Below are positions 47,158 through 58,922 of a stretch of 64,000 bases of DNA, piece by piece; position 1 is the stretch's first letter, and each line of letters starts with the position of its first letter. The DNA comes from Effrenium voratum (taxonomy: Eukaryota; Sar; Dinophyceae; Suessiales; Symbiodiniaceae), in assembly GCA_963377175.1 (NCBI GenBank), contig CAUJNA010001624.1, positions 460,501 to 524,500 of the forward strand, in the 5' to 3' direction. A model generated the notes under the pieces. It was not told where the DNA came from and did no database searches. It saw only the letters and a program-made list of their open reading frames with translations. The translations under genes were made by a program, and so were the position numbers.

Positions 47158-48107
47158 CTGTCGGCGACTCGAGAAGCAAGATTCTCAGGCACTCCGAGTC
47201 GGAACAATAAGCTTCCCCCCGTCTTTTCTCATCATAAAATTGGATAAGTGACTTGACCAAAAACCATTCATCTCGCCAAGGGAAGCCTTTGCCCTTGCAT
47301 TTTCTTTCATGGAAGTCGGTTGACTAACTCATACTAAACACTTGTGACATGTGGGCCAAGCAGCCCTTGAGTACACGGGGGGGGTAGAACACAAGGCACC
47401 CTTCGCTATCTTTTTGTTCCCTTGCCGGTGGGGTGTTTCTCAACAGTCGGTGCCCCTCCAGGAAGGTTTCCTGTGCAATCCAAAAAGGGATCCATGTTTT
47501 GAGACACGTTCGGACACGTGCCTTAACGCATCGTGCGCCTGGGATCCTCGCTCGCATCAGCCTTGCCCTCGACATTCTGGTCCCTCTCTTTCAACATCAG
47601 GTTGTCAGATTTTCGGCTCATTTTTGGGACTTGGCTCATGACTTCATTTTTACAAAAAGTCTTCGGCGTCCTGTGCTGCAGACTTGGGCAACCTCTCGCT
47701 CTCGATTCTGATCGCCTCATGTTGGGCAAAACCTAATGAGCCCGCGTCGGCTAGTTGCGGAGGGCATCCACATGCGTCGGGTCAACATGTTGTGAAACCA
47801 AAGTGCTCAAACAGAATCTCGAGATCGGCTCAGGGTCATTGAGGGTGGGTTTTGGGTTGATTTTCGGGTTGGTTCCGTAGATGTAGGGTCGCTTGAGGGT
47901 GGTTTAGGATTGGTTTTGGTTGGGGTTGGCTTGGGCTTGCTTTAGCCTCCATTTGCTCAAGCCCCCTGCAAAAAAGAAAGCATATTTCAAATAGTGATAC
48001 ATTCCCTCTATAACCAACAGGGGAAAACATAACTCATATTCTTCAGCCAATGGACGTTAGGGCAGCTTGAGGGACGCAATCCGAGCACCCCAAAGGCAAA
48101 ATTGCGC

Positions 48108-48204
48108 CTCACGCCCATGAGGAGCAGCCCAAAGGACCTCAGGAGGTTGGGCACATCCATGAGCTGCGGCAAGCCCGCCAGACTGCAGGCGATATAGGAG
48201 AAGC
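48108..48204 (-). CDS. aquaporin, second half-helix exon (NLL box)
   Basis: Acceptor GTGGCAG|GCTTCT, donor GTGAG|GCGCAA (GC type). Reads FSYIACSLAGLPQLMDVPNL then LRSFGLLLMGV. The family has NPARS.GP at this point; here it is NLLRSFGL, so the Asn and the Arg are kept while Pro and Ala are lost. An upstream extension of the open frame exists, but only this acceptor gives a correct phase. Confidence 0.78.
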
Positions 48205-49153
48205 CTGCCACATATCCATGCGAGACCCAGCGAGCCGACGGCCGACGGCCCGATGGCCTTTGCCTGGCTCAACTTCCTGGCTGACATGAAGATAGGTCCA
48301 ACCCTTCAAGGAAAAATAGATGGGTTGTCTTGGGAAATAGGGTATAAAACTCGTCTAGGTACCAGTGCTCCTCTATGTTTAATCATAACCCAAACAAGGA
48401 CACCCGTGGTCATGATTGGAGGAAGGTAAACAGCTAGATTCTCCCTTTGGTGTTGATTCTTTGCTCTGCGTTTGGCGCCAAAGGCGATAATTTTCATGTC
48501 CAATCCTTTGGTTGCGAGTGAGTCACCAAGGTTTGTTGCAAGATTGATGGAGCCCTAGAAGCGGGTAAGTTCCGCGGGCGCCTCGTAGGTTAGGGGGGTA
48601 AGCGATCAAAGCTTTCCCTCAATGCAGCTTCCCCAAAAAGAATGTGTCGACTTCAAACGCCTTGCTGTCAGCTGGCATGATTGTTGTTTGGAGGGAGGGC
48701 AGCCAGGTTGTCCATCTCGTTTCTCATGACTGGTGAACTTTTGGTCACAGCACCGAAGGTTTATCCTTTTTACCTTTGCGTCCGGGTCCGGGGTTGGTTG
48801 CTTGAGTCCAGATTTCTGCTAAGTGGTTGGCACCCCCTACTTCAACCCCCAAATAACCCCCTACAGTTCGTAGGGGGCCATTTAGCAAAATCAGTTGAAA
48901 CTACGGGTTGATAAAACAAATGCGGTTTGAGATGCGCTCGGCCCATCCTGACTGCCCCAGCCAAAAAATGCGGGGGGGGGGGGGGGGTTGGGTGGGGGGT
49001 GTAAAAAGTAGATTTGTTGCTGTGGATGGAGAAACTCCACCAGTTCGGATGGACGAAACCTGGCGCAAAGCGGATTCTGTCCCTCCGTGCGTGAAACGTA
49101 TCCTAACTCTACCAATGGCCAGCGCATAAGGAACCCATGACCCGATGCCCAGC

Positions 49154-49179
49154 CTACCAGCACAGGCACCGCCATACTC
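49154..49179 (-). CDS. aquaporin, 26-nt micro-exon
   Basis: Between CGGCTTAG|GAGTAT and GTAG|GCTGGG (GC donor). Reads SMAVPVLV plus one base; joined to the next exon it gives AVPVLVGFSYIACSLAG, helix 5. The phases fit on the downstream side. Confidence 0.65.
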
Positions 49180-49479
49180 CTAAGCCGATTTGATTCACCG
49201 CAATGTGAGAGAAGGACCAATCCAAACAAAGCGCAGTGTTACACACGCACTCCGCGACATGGGTGGTTTCGGTTTCCATTCGAGACCTAACCGAAAACCA
49301 TGATTCCTCCAAACCAAACATGAATGATGTGTGGCTGCGCCCACCTGAACTTTCTGCCAAAGTTTCGCGATCTCAGGACTCCGACGGCTCCAACTCGGAG
49401 TGTCAATTGGTATATGCCTTCTGCTGGTTTTTTGTGAGGGGTTTGGTACCTCCTTAGGTACCCAGGGACCCAAAAAAAA

Positions 49480-49503
49480 CACACACACACACACACACAC
49501 ACA
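49480..49503. repeat. (CA)n microsatellite
   Basis: About 12 CA units after an A run. Confidence 0.95.
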
Positions 49504-51059
49504 CTCCCGCAGGCTTTGCCTCCGATAGGGACAAGTTGGACGTTGAACTAAGCCAAGACTTCACACACTAGAGCAAAAGCCCCAGTTTCAAGGCCGGCAA
49601 GTTCGAGGGGCGCAAGGGGTGTGTGCTTGTGTGTGTGGTGTGTGTGTGTGTGTGACGCGACACCATTGTGGTCGGTTCACCAAACAAACACTTACTCCCC
49701 AAAAAGGTCTGGAAACATACCAGGAGAACAAATGAGACACACCATGTGCCTTGCGTTCGATTCCTGGCAAGGGCAACAAATGAGTGTCCGCAATATTGGG
49801 ACCCTTACGGTATGGCGTGAGTTGCTTGGGAATTCGACAACTCTTTTGGCCTGTCGATTGTACATCCTCTGCAGCCAAGTGTCCCCTGCCGCTCATGCGC
49901 CCATAAAGGAACCAGAACGATGACCAGGGACAGGATGGTCTGCACAAATTGCTCGCTGCCGGCCGCAAACAAATGCGATTGTCTGATCTGTTCTCATGCG
50001 TCAGCCGATATACTAGAGTGATCTGAGGGCTTTATGAACACTATCTGAATCCTTTTCAAGCGAAAGGAAGGAAGCTTGTATGTCACATGTCTACTTCAGC
50101 CGCGAGCATAACCTTCGTCCTGAATTGGAAACAAGTGCCCAATGTGCAAGGTGAAGTCGTAATCCCAAAGACTCGCAACGAGCATTGCCACTCGACATCT
50201 GCCGTTCAATGGTATGGCATTGCGCGGAGGTGGTCACGATTTCCGCTTTCGTAAGATCCTTCCCAGAGAAGGAGTCTGGGAAAGCCCCGGCTCATTTCAA
50301 ACAGGCCTGAATTGGATGGGGTCCAGCCATTTTATGACCCAAGATTCAGGGAGCCAACCAATCTTGTCACTTGTTGGAGGAAACACAGCGAAATGGTCTT
50401 CGCCGGCCTTTCAGCCCACAGGCCCCGTTGGGCGCCAGGAAACCAAAGGCGTCAAAGCCGCTCAAAAAGCGGCAGGGGCGGACTGGAAACCCTGGGTGTC
50501 CTACCCGAGTTTGATCGCTTCCCCCCGTTTCTGGTTGGTTCCGTTTTGCGGGAGATGTTGGTAAACACAATGTCAGGCCCTTGCTCTCACCAATCCACTC
50601 AGCGAGTTTCTCCGCTGAAGGCGATGCACGAAAGCAACGTGGACCCAGGCTCCTGCACCATTCCAGTTTCCAGTTTGGCAGGACTGCGAGCTATCTATCT
50701 TGGTGCCATACAAGCCCGCCAACCAACTATGACCACCTTAACCGGCTTGTCCGAATTGCAAGTTGTGCAACCAAACTCCGTGAGGACAACAACCTTCCCA
50801 ATGACTGCTCCGCACTTGAAGAAGGGTACTATTCCCCCGCTTCAAAATTGCACCAAATACGACTGGACCTCATATATTATTCTCATATGGTTTTGCATTT
50901 TCTGAGAGTACCCCTTCTTTTGTGGCTTTGAAGGAATAATTACCAGAAGTGAAACCACATTTGCTTGGTGGGGGCGTTCCCTGACAAAGACACACAGACT
51001 TAGACTCCCAAAGCACCCAAGATTGGGCCGAGAAGCGAAAAGCAAAAGCCGGGGCATCG

Positions 51060-51109
51060 TGGGGCCCATGATGTCGCTCATCATGGTGAAGTTGTCCTCC
51101 ATGCAGGGC
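51060..51109 (-). CDS. candidate exon between aquaporin exons
   Basis: Acceptor CCGGCAG|GCCCTG; in phase 2, as needed after the exon ending at 52320, it reads PCMEDNFTMMSDIMGP. It is too polar to be the missing helix 4 and may be a loop or belong elsewhere. The end is not fixed. The plus strand is also open (GIVGPMMSLIMVKLSSM). Confidence 0.35.
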
Positions 51110-51150
51110 CTGCCGGGAGGCGATTCTCCCGTCTGGGAAGGCCAATTTGT

Positions 51151-51205
51151 TTCCAGTGATAGATCGATTCCTTTAAAGCCAACAGGGAAAAATAAGAAGC
51201 ACTTT
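51151..51205. repeat. dispersed TTCCAGTGATAGATTCC repeat
   Basis: One of four partial copies sharing CCAGTGATAGA..ATTCCTTTAAAGCCAACAGGG; others at 29318-29360, 36181-36230 and 47985-48040. No inverted ends found. Confidence 0.6.
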
Positions 51206-52154
51206 CATTTCAGAAAATTTGGAAGTCACACAAAATAGGCAAGCCGCAAAGGCGAGTTTTGGACGTGGGATGTTTGGTGGCAGGCACCCGAGAGAAAATG
51301 CAAATCTTGAAGGTCCAGTTCGGTTTCATGTTCATTTTCGTGTTTGACTCGTGATCGGATTCAGTCATATTTCTGAATCGAGTGTTCGTTAACCAAGGCA
51401 AAGAATGGGGAACTTGGTTTCTAATAAAAGACTTGATGCCCATTCTTGACTGAGAATCCCTTCGACGTTATTTTACCGGAACCTAGGAACCCCCGCAAAA
51501 ATGCAAGTAATTGCCATTATATATGATTCCCCTTTTAGTTGGGTGGCTTCTTCACTATCCCGACCAACACAACCTGAGGTTGAGTCTTTTTTGGAGAGCA
51601 TATTTACTGTTTTGGGGTTTGGTTTAAAGTGAAGGAGCCCACCCCGTAAAAATGGGACTTTCTAGTTTGAGATAACCTCCGCTGATTTGCAAAACAAAAA
51701 CATACTGGGACTGCCAGAATATCGCTGACGCTAGCTTGTCTACCCTTGGCTTGGACCTGCGTTGGCCTTGCGTCCAGCCGGTTGGCGCGGCGAGGAAGTC
51801 TTGGTTGCTTTTCAAAGGGACTTTTTCCAACAAGTTGAACAGGGTACCCCTTCTTTCGGTCGATGTTTCTCCTTCGACCCCCCCTAATGAAAGGAATTAA
51901 ACGTGCACCACCCAAAGTCAGTTCTGTGCGCGGAAGACTCCTTCTTTGGGTGACGGTCCCAATAGGCTCTAGCAAAATATTTCGGATGCCAAACAAACCA
52001 CATGACCATCCATGCAAGCGATCAAATCCCGTTTGTCAGAACCCGTTTCGGGGTCTGACTCACGACTTTGCCAAATTACCAAAGTGGTTTGCAGGGAAAC
52101 GGCCCGCAGTTTCTGACGTTTATCCCAGTTTCAAATTCACAATCCAAAAGGACC

Positions 52155-52266
52155 CTAGAAGCCGGTCAAATTCCCAACTCCCCTAAACACCAGTCAACTG
52201 CCCCTAGAAACCGGTCGAATTCCCCAGTAGAAACTGGTCCAATCCCCACTACAAACCGGTGAAATC
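52155..52266. repeat. short tandem repeat
   Basis: Four to five diverged units of about 25 bp around AAACCGGTCGAATTCCCCA. Confidence 0.7.
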
Positions 52267-52319
52267 AAATCTACCCACCCCCGATGGCCAAACCCCAGTC
52301 CCCTGACGCGGCGAACCGC

Positions 52320-52395
52320 CTGCCGACCACCACCATGGCCAGGCATGTCGCCAGGAGAGACGCCAACAGCTGCGCCACAATGAAGGCCGCTACGC
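52320..52395 (-). CDS. aquaporin, helix 3 exon
   Basis: Acceptor AACCGAG|GCGTAG, donor GGCAG|GCGGTT (GC). Reads VAAFIVAQLLASLLATCLAM then VVVG: a membrane helix with the family's AQ signature. It begins in phase 1, exactly completing the single base left by 53862-53964. Confidence 0.8.
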
Positions 52396-52555
52396 CTCGG
52401 TTTACGATAAAAACCGGAACAACATTTCGGGGTGGTGCATGTACCCGAGGCCAAATGAGCCGCCACCAAAACCCTCATGCGCCAAGCTGGGATGTTTCTG
52501 AATCCGTTTCTTTGGAGACTCGCGCTCGTGTTTTAAGGTTTTGGTCATGCAATCT

Positions 52556-52660
52556 GACTGTATGTCTTGTAGTTTCTTCCCGTAGTCTTCCCGTAGTCTT
52601 TCCGTGGTTTGCTGGTAGACTTCCCGTAGTCTCCCGTCTTCCGGTAGTCTTCTCGTCAGA
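52556..52660. repeat. CCCGTAGTCTT tandem repeat
   Basis: Seven or so imperfect copies of an 11-13-bp unit, within an intron. Confidence 0.75.
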
Positions 52661-53861
52661 TGGTTTTGCTTCGGCTTCGTGTTGGCCTTCATTTCAAGAC
52701 CTGAAACATGCCCTGCGAAAAGCCGCCGAAGGCGCGATGCGTAGTTTCCTCCGAACAGGACTTCGCTTTTTGTTTGGGATCCTTTTTCCCTACTCCACTC
52801 CAATATCCCATGCACAAACCTTTTCAGCAGTAGCTCACATGGAAGGAGAGAGGTCAGCACAGTTCGTTCTCACTTCAGAGATCCTTCTGAAACTAGACAC
52901 CCGCAGAAACATCAGGGAACAAGTGGGGACAGGTTCTCAAGAGAAGGTCTTTGAATCAGACGTTTGAACACGCCAAAGAACAGATGCAATTTCTCAAGAT
53001 GTCTTCAGGAGCCCTTCCTTTAGAATTTGCAAACCCCAAAAAAATGCTTCGGCTTGGAGACCTGCAAAAGAAACCGGCAACATGGTGAAGGGGCTCTGAA
53101 GCGAACATGATTGAACTCACAAACTTGCAAGCATCCCAAAATGTTTGTTTCCGAAGAGAACGATAAGTGAGCAGTCTTGCTTCGGAACCCTTTGGACATC
53201 ATGCACTTATGCACTTGGGCATGTATGTCCAACAGCCATTGCTGTTGGTGTTCGCCAATCTCATAGGCCATGCCTCCATACTTGCAAGCCGTCCTTGAAT
53301 CCAAATCAGCTTCTGGCAGTGCAGAGGTTCAACCAAAGCCATGCGCGACACGGAAAGATGGTGGGATGGTCCCTTGTAGCCTTCTCGGGTTGTGAGTCTG
53401 GCTCAGGTTGAACGTTGACATACCGCTGAGACATCTCCAAGATTTTCCCACCTAAACCTTTCCGACCAAGTAGTGTGGCACAAACATGCCTTATTTGAGG
53501 CGTTCCTCCTCATTCCACTCGAATCTTGCCGTATGGTCGACCCATACGGTTCCTCTGCTACTAGAGTATGGGAACTTAAGAATGGGCGAGAACGGGGCGG
53601 GGGGCAGAACCCCGATGTTCCTCTTTACCACAAAAGGGAGGATTTGTTGATTGAATCCTCTGTAAGTACTATTATCCTCTGCACAAACGCGATGCGGGCA
53701 CTGCAAAGGCCGTTTGTCTCCAAATAGGCGTGCTATTTCCAACTTGAAAGAACCCCCCCTACACAAGGCACCGTCAAAATATTTCTGGCATAGGTTTCAC
53801 ATATGGAACACCGGGGCTTGCTCATTTTGTTGGGTTGCGCGGCGCCCGGCACCAATCGAAC

Positions 53862-53964
53862 CCATCCCCCGCATCAACGCCGGTGCGGCGCGTGCCGGAG
53901 GCACAGCCCCGGCCAGGCCCAGCGTCAAGGAGACCGCAGGGTTGAAGTGGCCCCCCAGGTTCCC
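53862..53964 (-). CDS. aquaporin, NPA box 1 exon
   Basis: Acceptor CACTCGAG|GGGAAC, donor GATGG|GTTCGA (GT). Reads GNLGGHFNPAVSLTLGLAGA then VPPARAAPALMRGM. GGHFNPAVSLTL is the MIP-family signature, so this is the most diagnostic exon of the gene. Ends one base into a Gly codon. Confidence 0.9.
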
Positions 53965-55374
53965 CTCGAGTGACCGGCCGGCCGGTAGGGGACTGTGGTT
54001 GATCAGCTTCCCCTTGGTTTGGATGGGTGGCTTGGAGGTTGGTCTCTCTTTTGGCTTAAAGAACCAGAAACATCCCAATCACGCAAGGGGTTCTTGAAGG
54101 GGAGGTTCTAGCTCTACCTTCCCCAGTCTCAGGGATTCACTTCAAATATAGGTCTACCTTCTCCATTCTCTTCAGGGATTCACTTAGGTCAACCTGGGAA
54201 AATGGGTGGGTTCCACAGAGAACGATGGAAGAAGAGAATGGGGAATCAACCCTCGTTTCTTTGGATGGGTGGTTTGGAGCTGGGTCACTCTTTTGGCTTG
54301 AAGAACCAGAAACATCCAAATGAAGTAAGGAGCATTTGAGAGTGGGAAACCCCCTAAACAAGAATGAGTGTCTGCCTTTAAAGGAAACCAAGGGGAAACC
54401 ACTGGTTTGGGGGGCGGTCCCAATATCAAGACAAGCCCGAATGGGCTTGGCATGTGCAAATACGAAACTGTGATACAAGTGGTTGATTCCCATTCCACTG
54501 GTGTATCACTAAAGGGAATTCCACGGGTATAGCACGTGGCGCTGAAACCCATAAAACAGGTCGGGGAATTTCCCTCAGCCAGCTTGCTGGGCTGTTATAC
54601 ATCAAATGGGGGAGTGGTCCTTCAAGAACCTTCAAGAGTTGTCCTTGTTCCCTGCAAGAAACCACCCTTGACTGACTCGGTTTCGCTTCGGGGTCTGCAA
54701 AACCCCCCGGTTTCGGCCTTTGGGGTCGTTTGGGCTTCACTTGCGGGCTCGCCTGACTTCTGCATCTGCTTGGTGGCTTTCCAGGAAAAAAAACATCCAT
54801 TCGTCCAAGTGGCCACGCCCCCAAACATGTTGTCGTCTAGGATGCGTACCCAAAAGGTCTCTGTTGTTGCGTGTTTCTAGTGGAAGATTGGTGGCCGTCA
54901 CTTAGGCAAAAAATATACCAACCACTTTTGAGGAGCAAACATGGCCATCTTGCCTGCAAAGGGCGTCTTGCTTGCGGGGTACACAGAGTAAGAACATGAG
55001 CACCCTGACTTCCAGCCAACAGTTTAGAGCTCGAAAAGATCGAAAGGAATTCGCACTAACAAATGGGCCACTGTACAAATTGTATAGAGCCACCGACCTG
55101 CACCGATAGCTAGCCTTTGTGTTGTAGCATTGGTCATAATATGGATATATGAAAAGGGCACCTTTGCTAATGTTGACCTCTGATGAATAAAGGTCCAGTT
55201 CAGTTGCCATTTTCGCGGTTAAAAGGCTATAAACTGGCTCGGAAACCCTGTAAGCATCATGTTCGCAACCCGATGTCCAAAAGCTGCCATCCACTGGTTC
55301 CAGTGGTTCCCAAAAGGGCCATGGCTCCAAAACCCCAAATCGACTCAGCCCGGTTCCCGAAAAATCGGCTCCGC

Positions 55375-55434
55375 CTTAGGTGCGAAGGTGAGGCCACAGG
55401 CCACCGCAGCCGCGAAGCCAGTTGCCAACGACAC
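55375..55434 (-). CDS. aquaporin, helix 2 exon
   Basis: 20 codons between CGTTAAG|GTGTCG and CCTAAG|GCGGAG (GC donor), phase 0 at both ends. Reads VSLATGFAAAVACGLTFAPK. The distance to NPA is a little short for the family, so the donor may differ or a tiny exon may be missing. Confidence 0.7.
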
Positions 55435-57634
55435 CTTAACGGACGGCCAGACAACGGATGGCCCGCACGGCCCCGAAAGGAACATCTCACAGGTGGCCTG
55501 GGGACTCCGGGGGTCAAGGTTTTCCTGGTTTCGAGATTGTGAGGTTTTGAGGGGTTTGGCGGCTTCCAGGAGTGCGCCAACGGTTTTGAGGGGCACTCAT
55601 AGCAAGCTGTTGGGTGTCTCTCTCTCTCTGTATATCTCTGGGCTGGGAATTGAGACACCTTGCCCCGGTTTCCAGGGCTGCTCTACAAATCCAAGCATAA
55701 GGGTAGAAAGTTGATCCCTGCAAAAAGACAACAAAAGGATCCAATGCTACTCAACCGGTCAGAGAGAGAGAGAGAGAAACAGAGAGGGGCAGAAGTTATC
55801 TCAAACAAATGGTCGTCGCATTTGGCATTACCCTTTGGAAGGCATTCCTTGGATGGAGACGGGCGCAAAAACAAAGGATGTCCAGTTTGTCTATCTATGT
55901 TGCCTGAAGGTTGCCTCCATTTCCCATGACGGCTGGCCACCTCCCCTTTCAGAGAGAGCTGTGTCTGTTTCTCTCATAATTGATAGAAAATGAATTTAAG
56001 TTTACATGTGGGTGAAGCGGTTTAACATGGACAGAGTCCCTTTAAACTACATAACCCACAAAATTGTGCCCAAAAAGAAAGACCCCCCAAAAAACAACAA
56101 TTCAGAAGTCAGTTCAACATATACTGTAGTGGCTCGTTCAAGATACCAGTTGGTCGTGATCGAGGGCGCCCTGCTGATGTTGAACAACGAACTTGGATGC
56201 CCCCAAATACTATCACATGGTCCCGTTCGGCCAAAGGGTGATGTTTGAACTATCCCAAAAGGAAAGCGATTGCTTTTCTCCTGGACGACCAAAAGGTTCA
56301 ATAATTAGGATTCAACAAGACCAGCTCATCATTTACTGATTTGAAGCCGTAACAAGGGGGCCAATGGTTCGCGACCATTAGGGGTCAAGAGCCATGATGT
56401 ATACGGCTCTGAAGCTGGAAAGGACGACACGACTGTCACGGTCAAGCATCCTCACATCTGATCTATTTCAAGAACTCGCACAAATGCAGGCCGCCTTTTG
56501 ACTCAAAAGCTTCAAAGGCCGTTCCTCTGAAACAGCCAAATCTCGAAGCTGGTTCGACAAATGGGTTCCACCCAGCACCAAAGGACAAGGTGCGTATCCA
56601 AAAGGAACCCATCATTCAACCGGTCACAAAAAAAACAACTTGGGCCATCCCGGAACCGGCCTGGACGTTCAAGGTCGGCGGCGGGCAAGGCCCGCCAGTT
56701 CGCCTGGCAACCCTTGCCAAAGGAGCCACGGTTTTACCGGATGGAACATAACCCTGAGCAATAAGGAGCGAAGCTAAACAAATCGAAGTTGGACTTGGAC
56801 CAGACCAGCAAGCCCGCCCACCTGCATGCACGCGGTTGCATCACAAAATACATTGAAACGCCCCCTTCCATTCCAAAGGAAGCTGAGCATAAACCCCTCG
56901 AATCTCCTTGGCCTGGCATCCAGCCAGTTGGTGCGTTGCATCAACTTGCTGGTGCTAGCCTCCGATTCGTTCAGCAAATTAGATAACCCCTACCCTCGCA
57001 CCCAAAACCAGGCCGAGAAAGATCCCAATGCAAAGGATCCTCTCTCAAATCCGACACTCCCTCATTGCCCCCCCTCGGCCCCCCCAACCCCTCATGCTGG
57101 ACACTGCGCTCCAATTGTTCGCAATTTCCTCAACAAGGGCTATGTCTTTTTGAGGGCTTGGTGCATACCTACTTAGGTGTTGGCACTTGGCACCCCTTAA
57201 CCCCTAAGCCCAGGGATGAGAAAGAGTGGGCACCCCTTTTCTGTTGGCGGATGTTAAGTGGAAACTGGTGTCCCACAACAGTTCAAAAACGATTGATTTA
57301 CTACACATTTGAAGATGTGTACTATAGTATAGCCATGTTTGCAGTGGTTCTGCCAGTCAAGCTTGAAACGCTGAACCCACCATGCAACTGGAATTGGGAT
57401 CCTCCCCAGACCCCCAGTTGCCATGTGAAAAAAAGGGGGGCACCCGTTTTTTTGGAAGATTAATTAAGGGAACCCCCTCTAATCAAACTACAAGGTCAAC
57501 TGCAACAAGTTTTTGCTTTTGTTGGAAGAGATTCAAGGGAAGCCCCTCTAATCTCACAGGATACAAAACCGGTCACCGCTGGCAAGCCCCGCATCTGCGC
57601 CCATCGAGCACCTGCCACAGCTGGGCAGACACGC

Positions 57635-57692
57635 GGTGGCCGACAGCGCGGCATCCTGCGACACGAAGACCCAGATGGTGGTGAGCAGAAAC
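57635..57692 (-). CDS. aquaporin, helix 1 exon
   Basis: Acceptor CAACGAG|GTTTCT, probable GC donor GCCACC|GCGTGT giving phase 0. Reads FLLTTIWVFVSQDAALSAT. Preceded by an E from the exon at 58837 it forms the EFLLTT start typical of helix 1. A GT donor about 20 bp further is the alternative but breaks the phase. Confidence 0.65.
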
Positions 57693-58570
57693 CTCGTTGC
57701 TGGCGAGCTGTTGGTGTGGGCCAAAGGAAAAAACAACCGAGGGTAGTCGGTGTGTGTGTGTGTGCTTTGTGGCACTTCTTTTTTGTCTTCTGAGATAGCA
57801 AAACTGCTGTTTCTGCTTTGTGGTACAATGTTGTTTGATGTTTAATCACTAAATATCTTATAAGTTATTGTTTGAGTTTCTTGCGTGGGGCTTCTTGTTT
57901 TGTTTCTGTGTCTTGCCGCCACAACCTCAGCGGTATGATATTTCCCCGGGCAGCACCTTGACTGTTCGACCCTGGTTGTTTCCGACCCACTTGTTTGGTC
58001 GGACCAGAGCCACACAAAATGCTCGACCGAGAACCACGCTAAGCTCCAGGCATCTTGAAAACCTCAAAAAGTTGTTTTCAGGTCCAGAAAACCTTCCAAT
58101 GAAGATCTCGACCTCTCCAATGGAGGGATTCGGTCATGCTTAGGGCCTTAAGCATCAAAATCCTACACACAACTTGGTGTGCGAATTACAGCACGCCCGA
58201 AAGGTTCCCAAGATCTTGGTGGTTCCCCTGGAAAATGCTCTTGTATACTGTATTCCAAAGGTAGGCTTGAAGGTCCGACCCAAAGACGCGTCACCTTACC
58301 CCGCGGTGCCTTCCGAACTGTCCAGGTCGACCCCACCAAATTGGCCATGATCTTTAAGACGTCCCAAGACTTGGTTGCAACGACCCCTCTACAAAAAGGG
58401 GAAAACGGTTTGTGGGTCCATTTTTTAAAAAGCTGTTTCAACCAAACAGTTCAAGTCCAGAAAGATCCAACCCAGCTTACTCCGGTGATCCAAAAAGGTC
58501 CCTAGGTGATTCCTCCATGTGAAGGCTCAAAAGATCCCGAGGTGCTTCCTCTATGGTTCGGATTCCCATC

Positions 58571-58686
58571 CTCGGTCCTCCAGTAGAGAGGCTAGAATAC
58601 GGGTACCCTTTCTTCCGTAGTCTATTGTAGGGGAACCCTCCCAACCGAAAAAGGGGTCAGAAAGGGCACCTGGCTGGGGGACCTAG
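58571..58686. mobile_element. MITE family C, copy 3
   Basis: 116 bp, CTCGGTCCTCCAGTAG to GGGGGACCTAG; the right end is diverged. No target duplication visible. It lies in the first aquaporin intron. Confidence 0.7.
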
Positions 58687-58836
58687 ACAAAATCACCCCC
58701 AGTCAATGAGAAAACACTCTTTTCTATGGAAGCACCAACTCACTTTGTTGAGAAACTCCCATTCTGTCTTGGTTGAGCCCCTAAACCCATCGCGGATTCC
58801 GTTACCTCCACATGTCTCTCTCTCTCTCTCTCTCTC

Positions 58837-58922
58837 TGCGAATGAGGGGCTCGGCCACCACCAGCCGCAGCTCTGGCAGCCAGCTCATGAGCGGCAACCG
58901 GAGGGGGGTGAAGGCCCGCGCC
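58837..58922 (-). CDS. aquaporin, N-terminal exon
   Basis: Acceptor CCTTACAG|GGCGCG. Reads ARAFTPLRLPLMSWLPELRL then VVAEPLIR, the amphipathic stretch leading into helix 1. It runs directly into a (GA)n tract on the minus strand, so the exact GA donor cannot be fixed; a donor two repeats on gives REFLL in phase. The start codon is either the Met inside or in an upstream exon. Confidence 0.6.

Larger units (their letters stand above)
45983..58922 (-). other. aquaporin-family channel gene (nested)
   Basis: Eight exons join in phase in three runs and follow the MIP-family order. Helix 1: REFLLTTIWVFVSQ. Helix 2: VSLATGFAAAVACGLTF. First half-helix: GGHFNPAVSLTL (NPA). Helix 3: AAFIVAQLLASLLATCL. 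Helix 5: AVPVLVGFSYIACSLAG. Second half-helix: VPNLLRSFG, where NPA is NLL but the following Arg (selectivity filter) remains. Helix 6: GSIFAALLAVAADRVVF, then a charged tail. Helix 4 was not found (expected between 52320 and 49179). The family makes tetrameric membrane channels for water or small solutes. The whole gene lies between two exons of the synthetase, same strand. Confidence 0.8.

Noticed and set aside
50367..50570. Frame GFPVRPCRFLSGFDAFGF as the missing aquaporin helix 4
   Set aside because: Not hydrophobic enough and no fitting acceptor and donor.
53020..53304. Minus frame containing MAYEIGEHQQQWLLDI
   Set aside because: Looks protein-like, but the flanking aquaporin exons at 53862 and 52395 join in phase without it, and it has no GC-rich island character.
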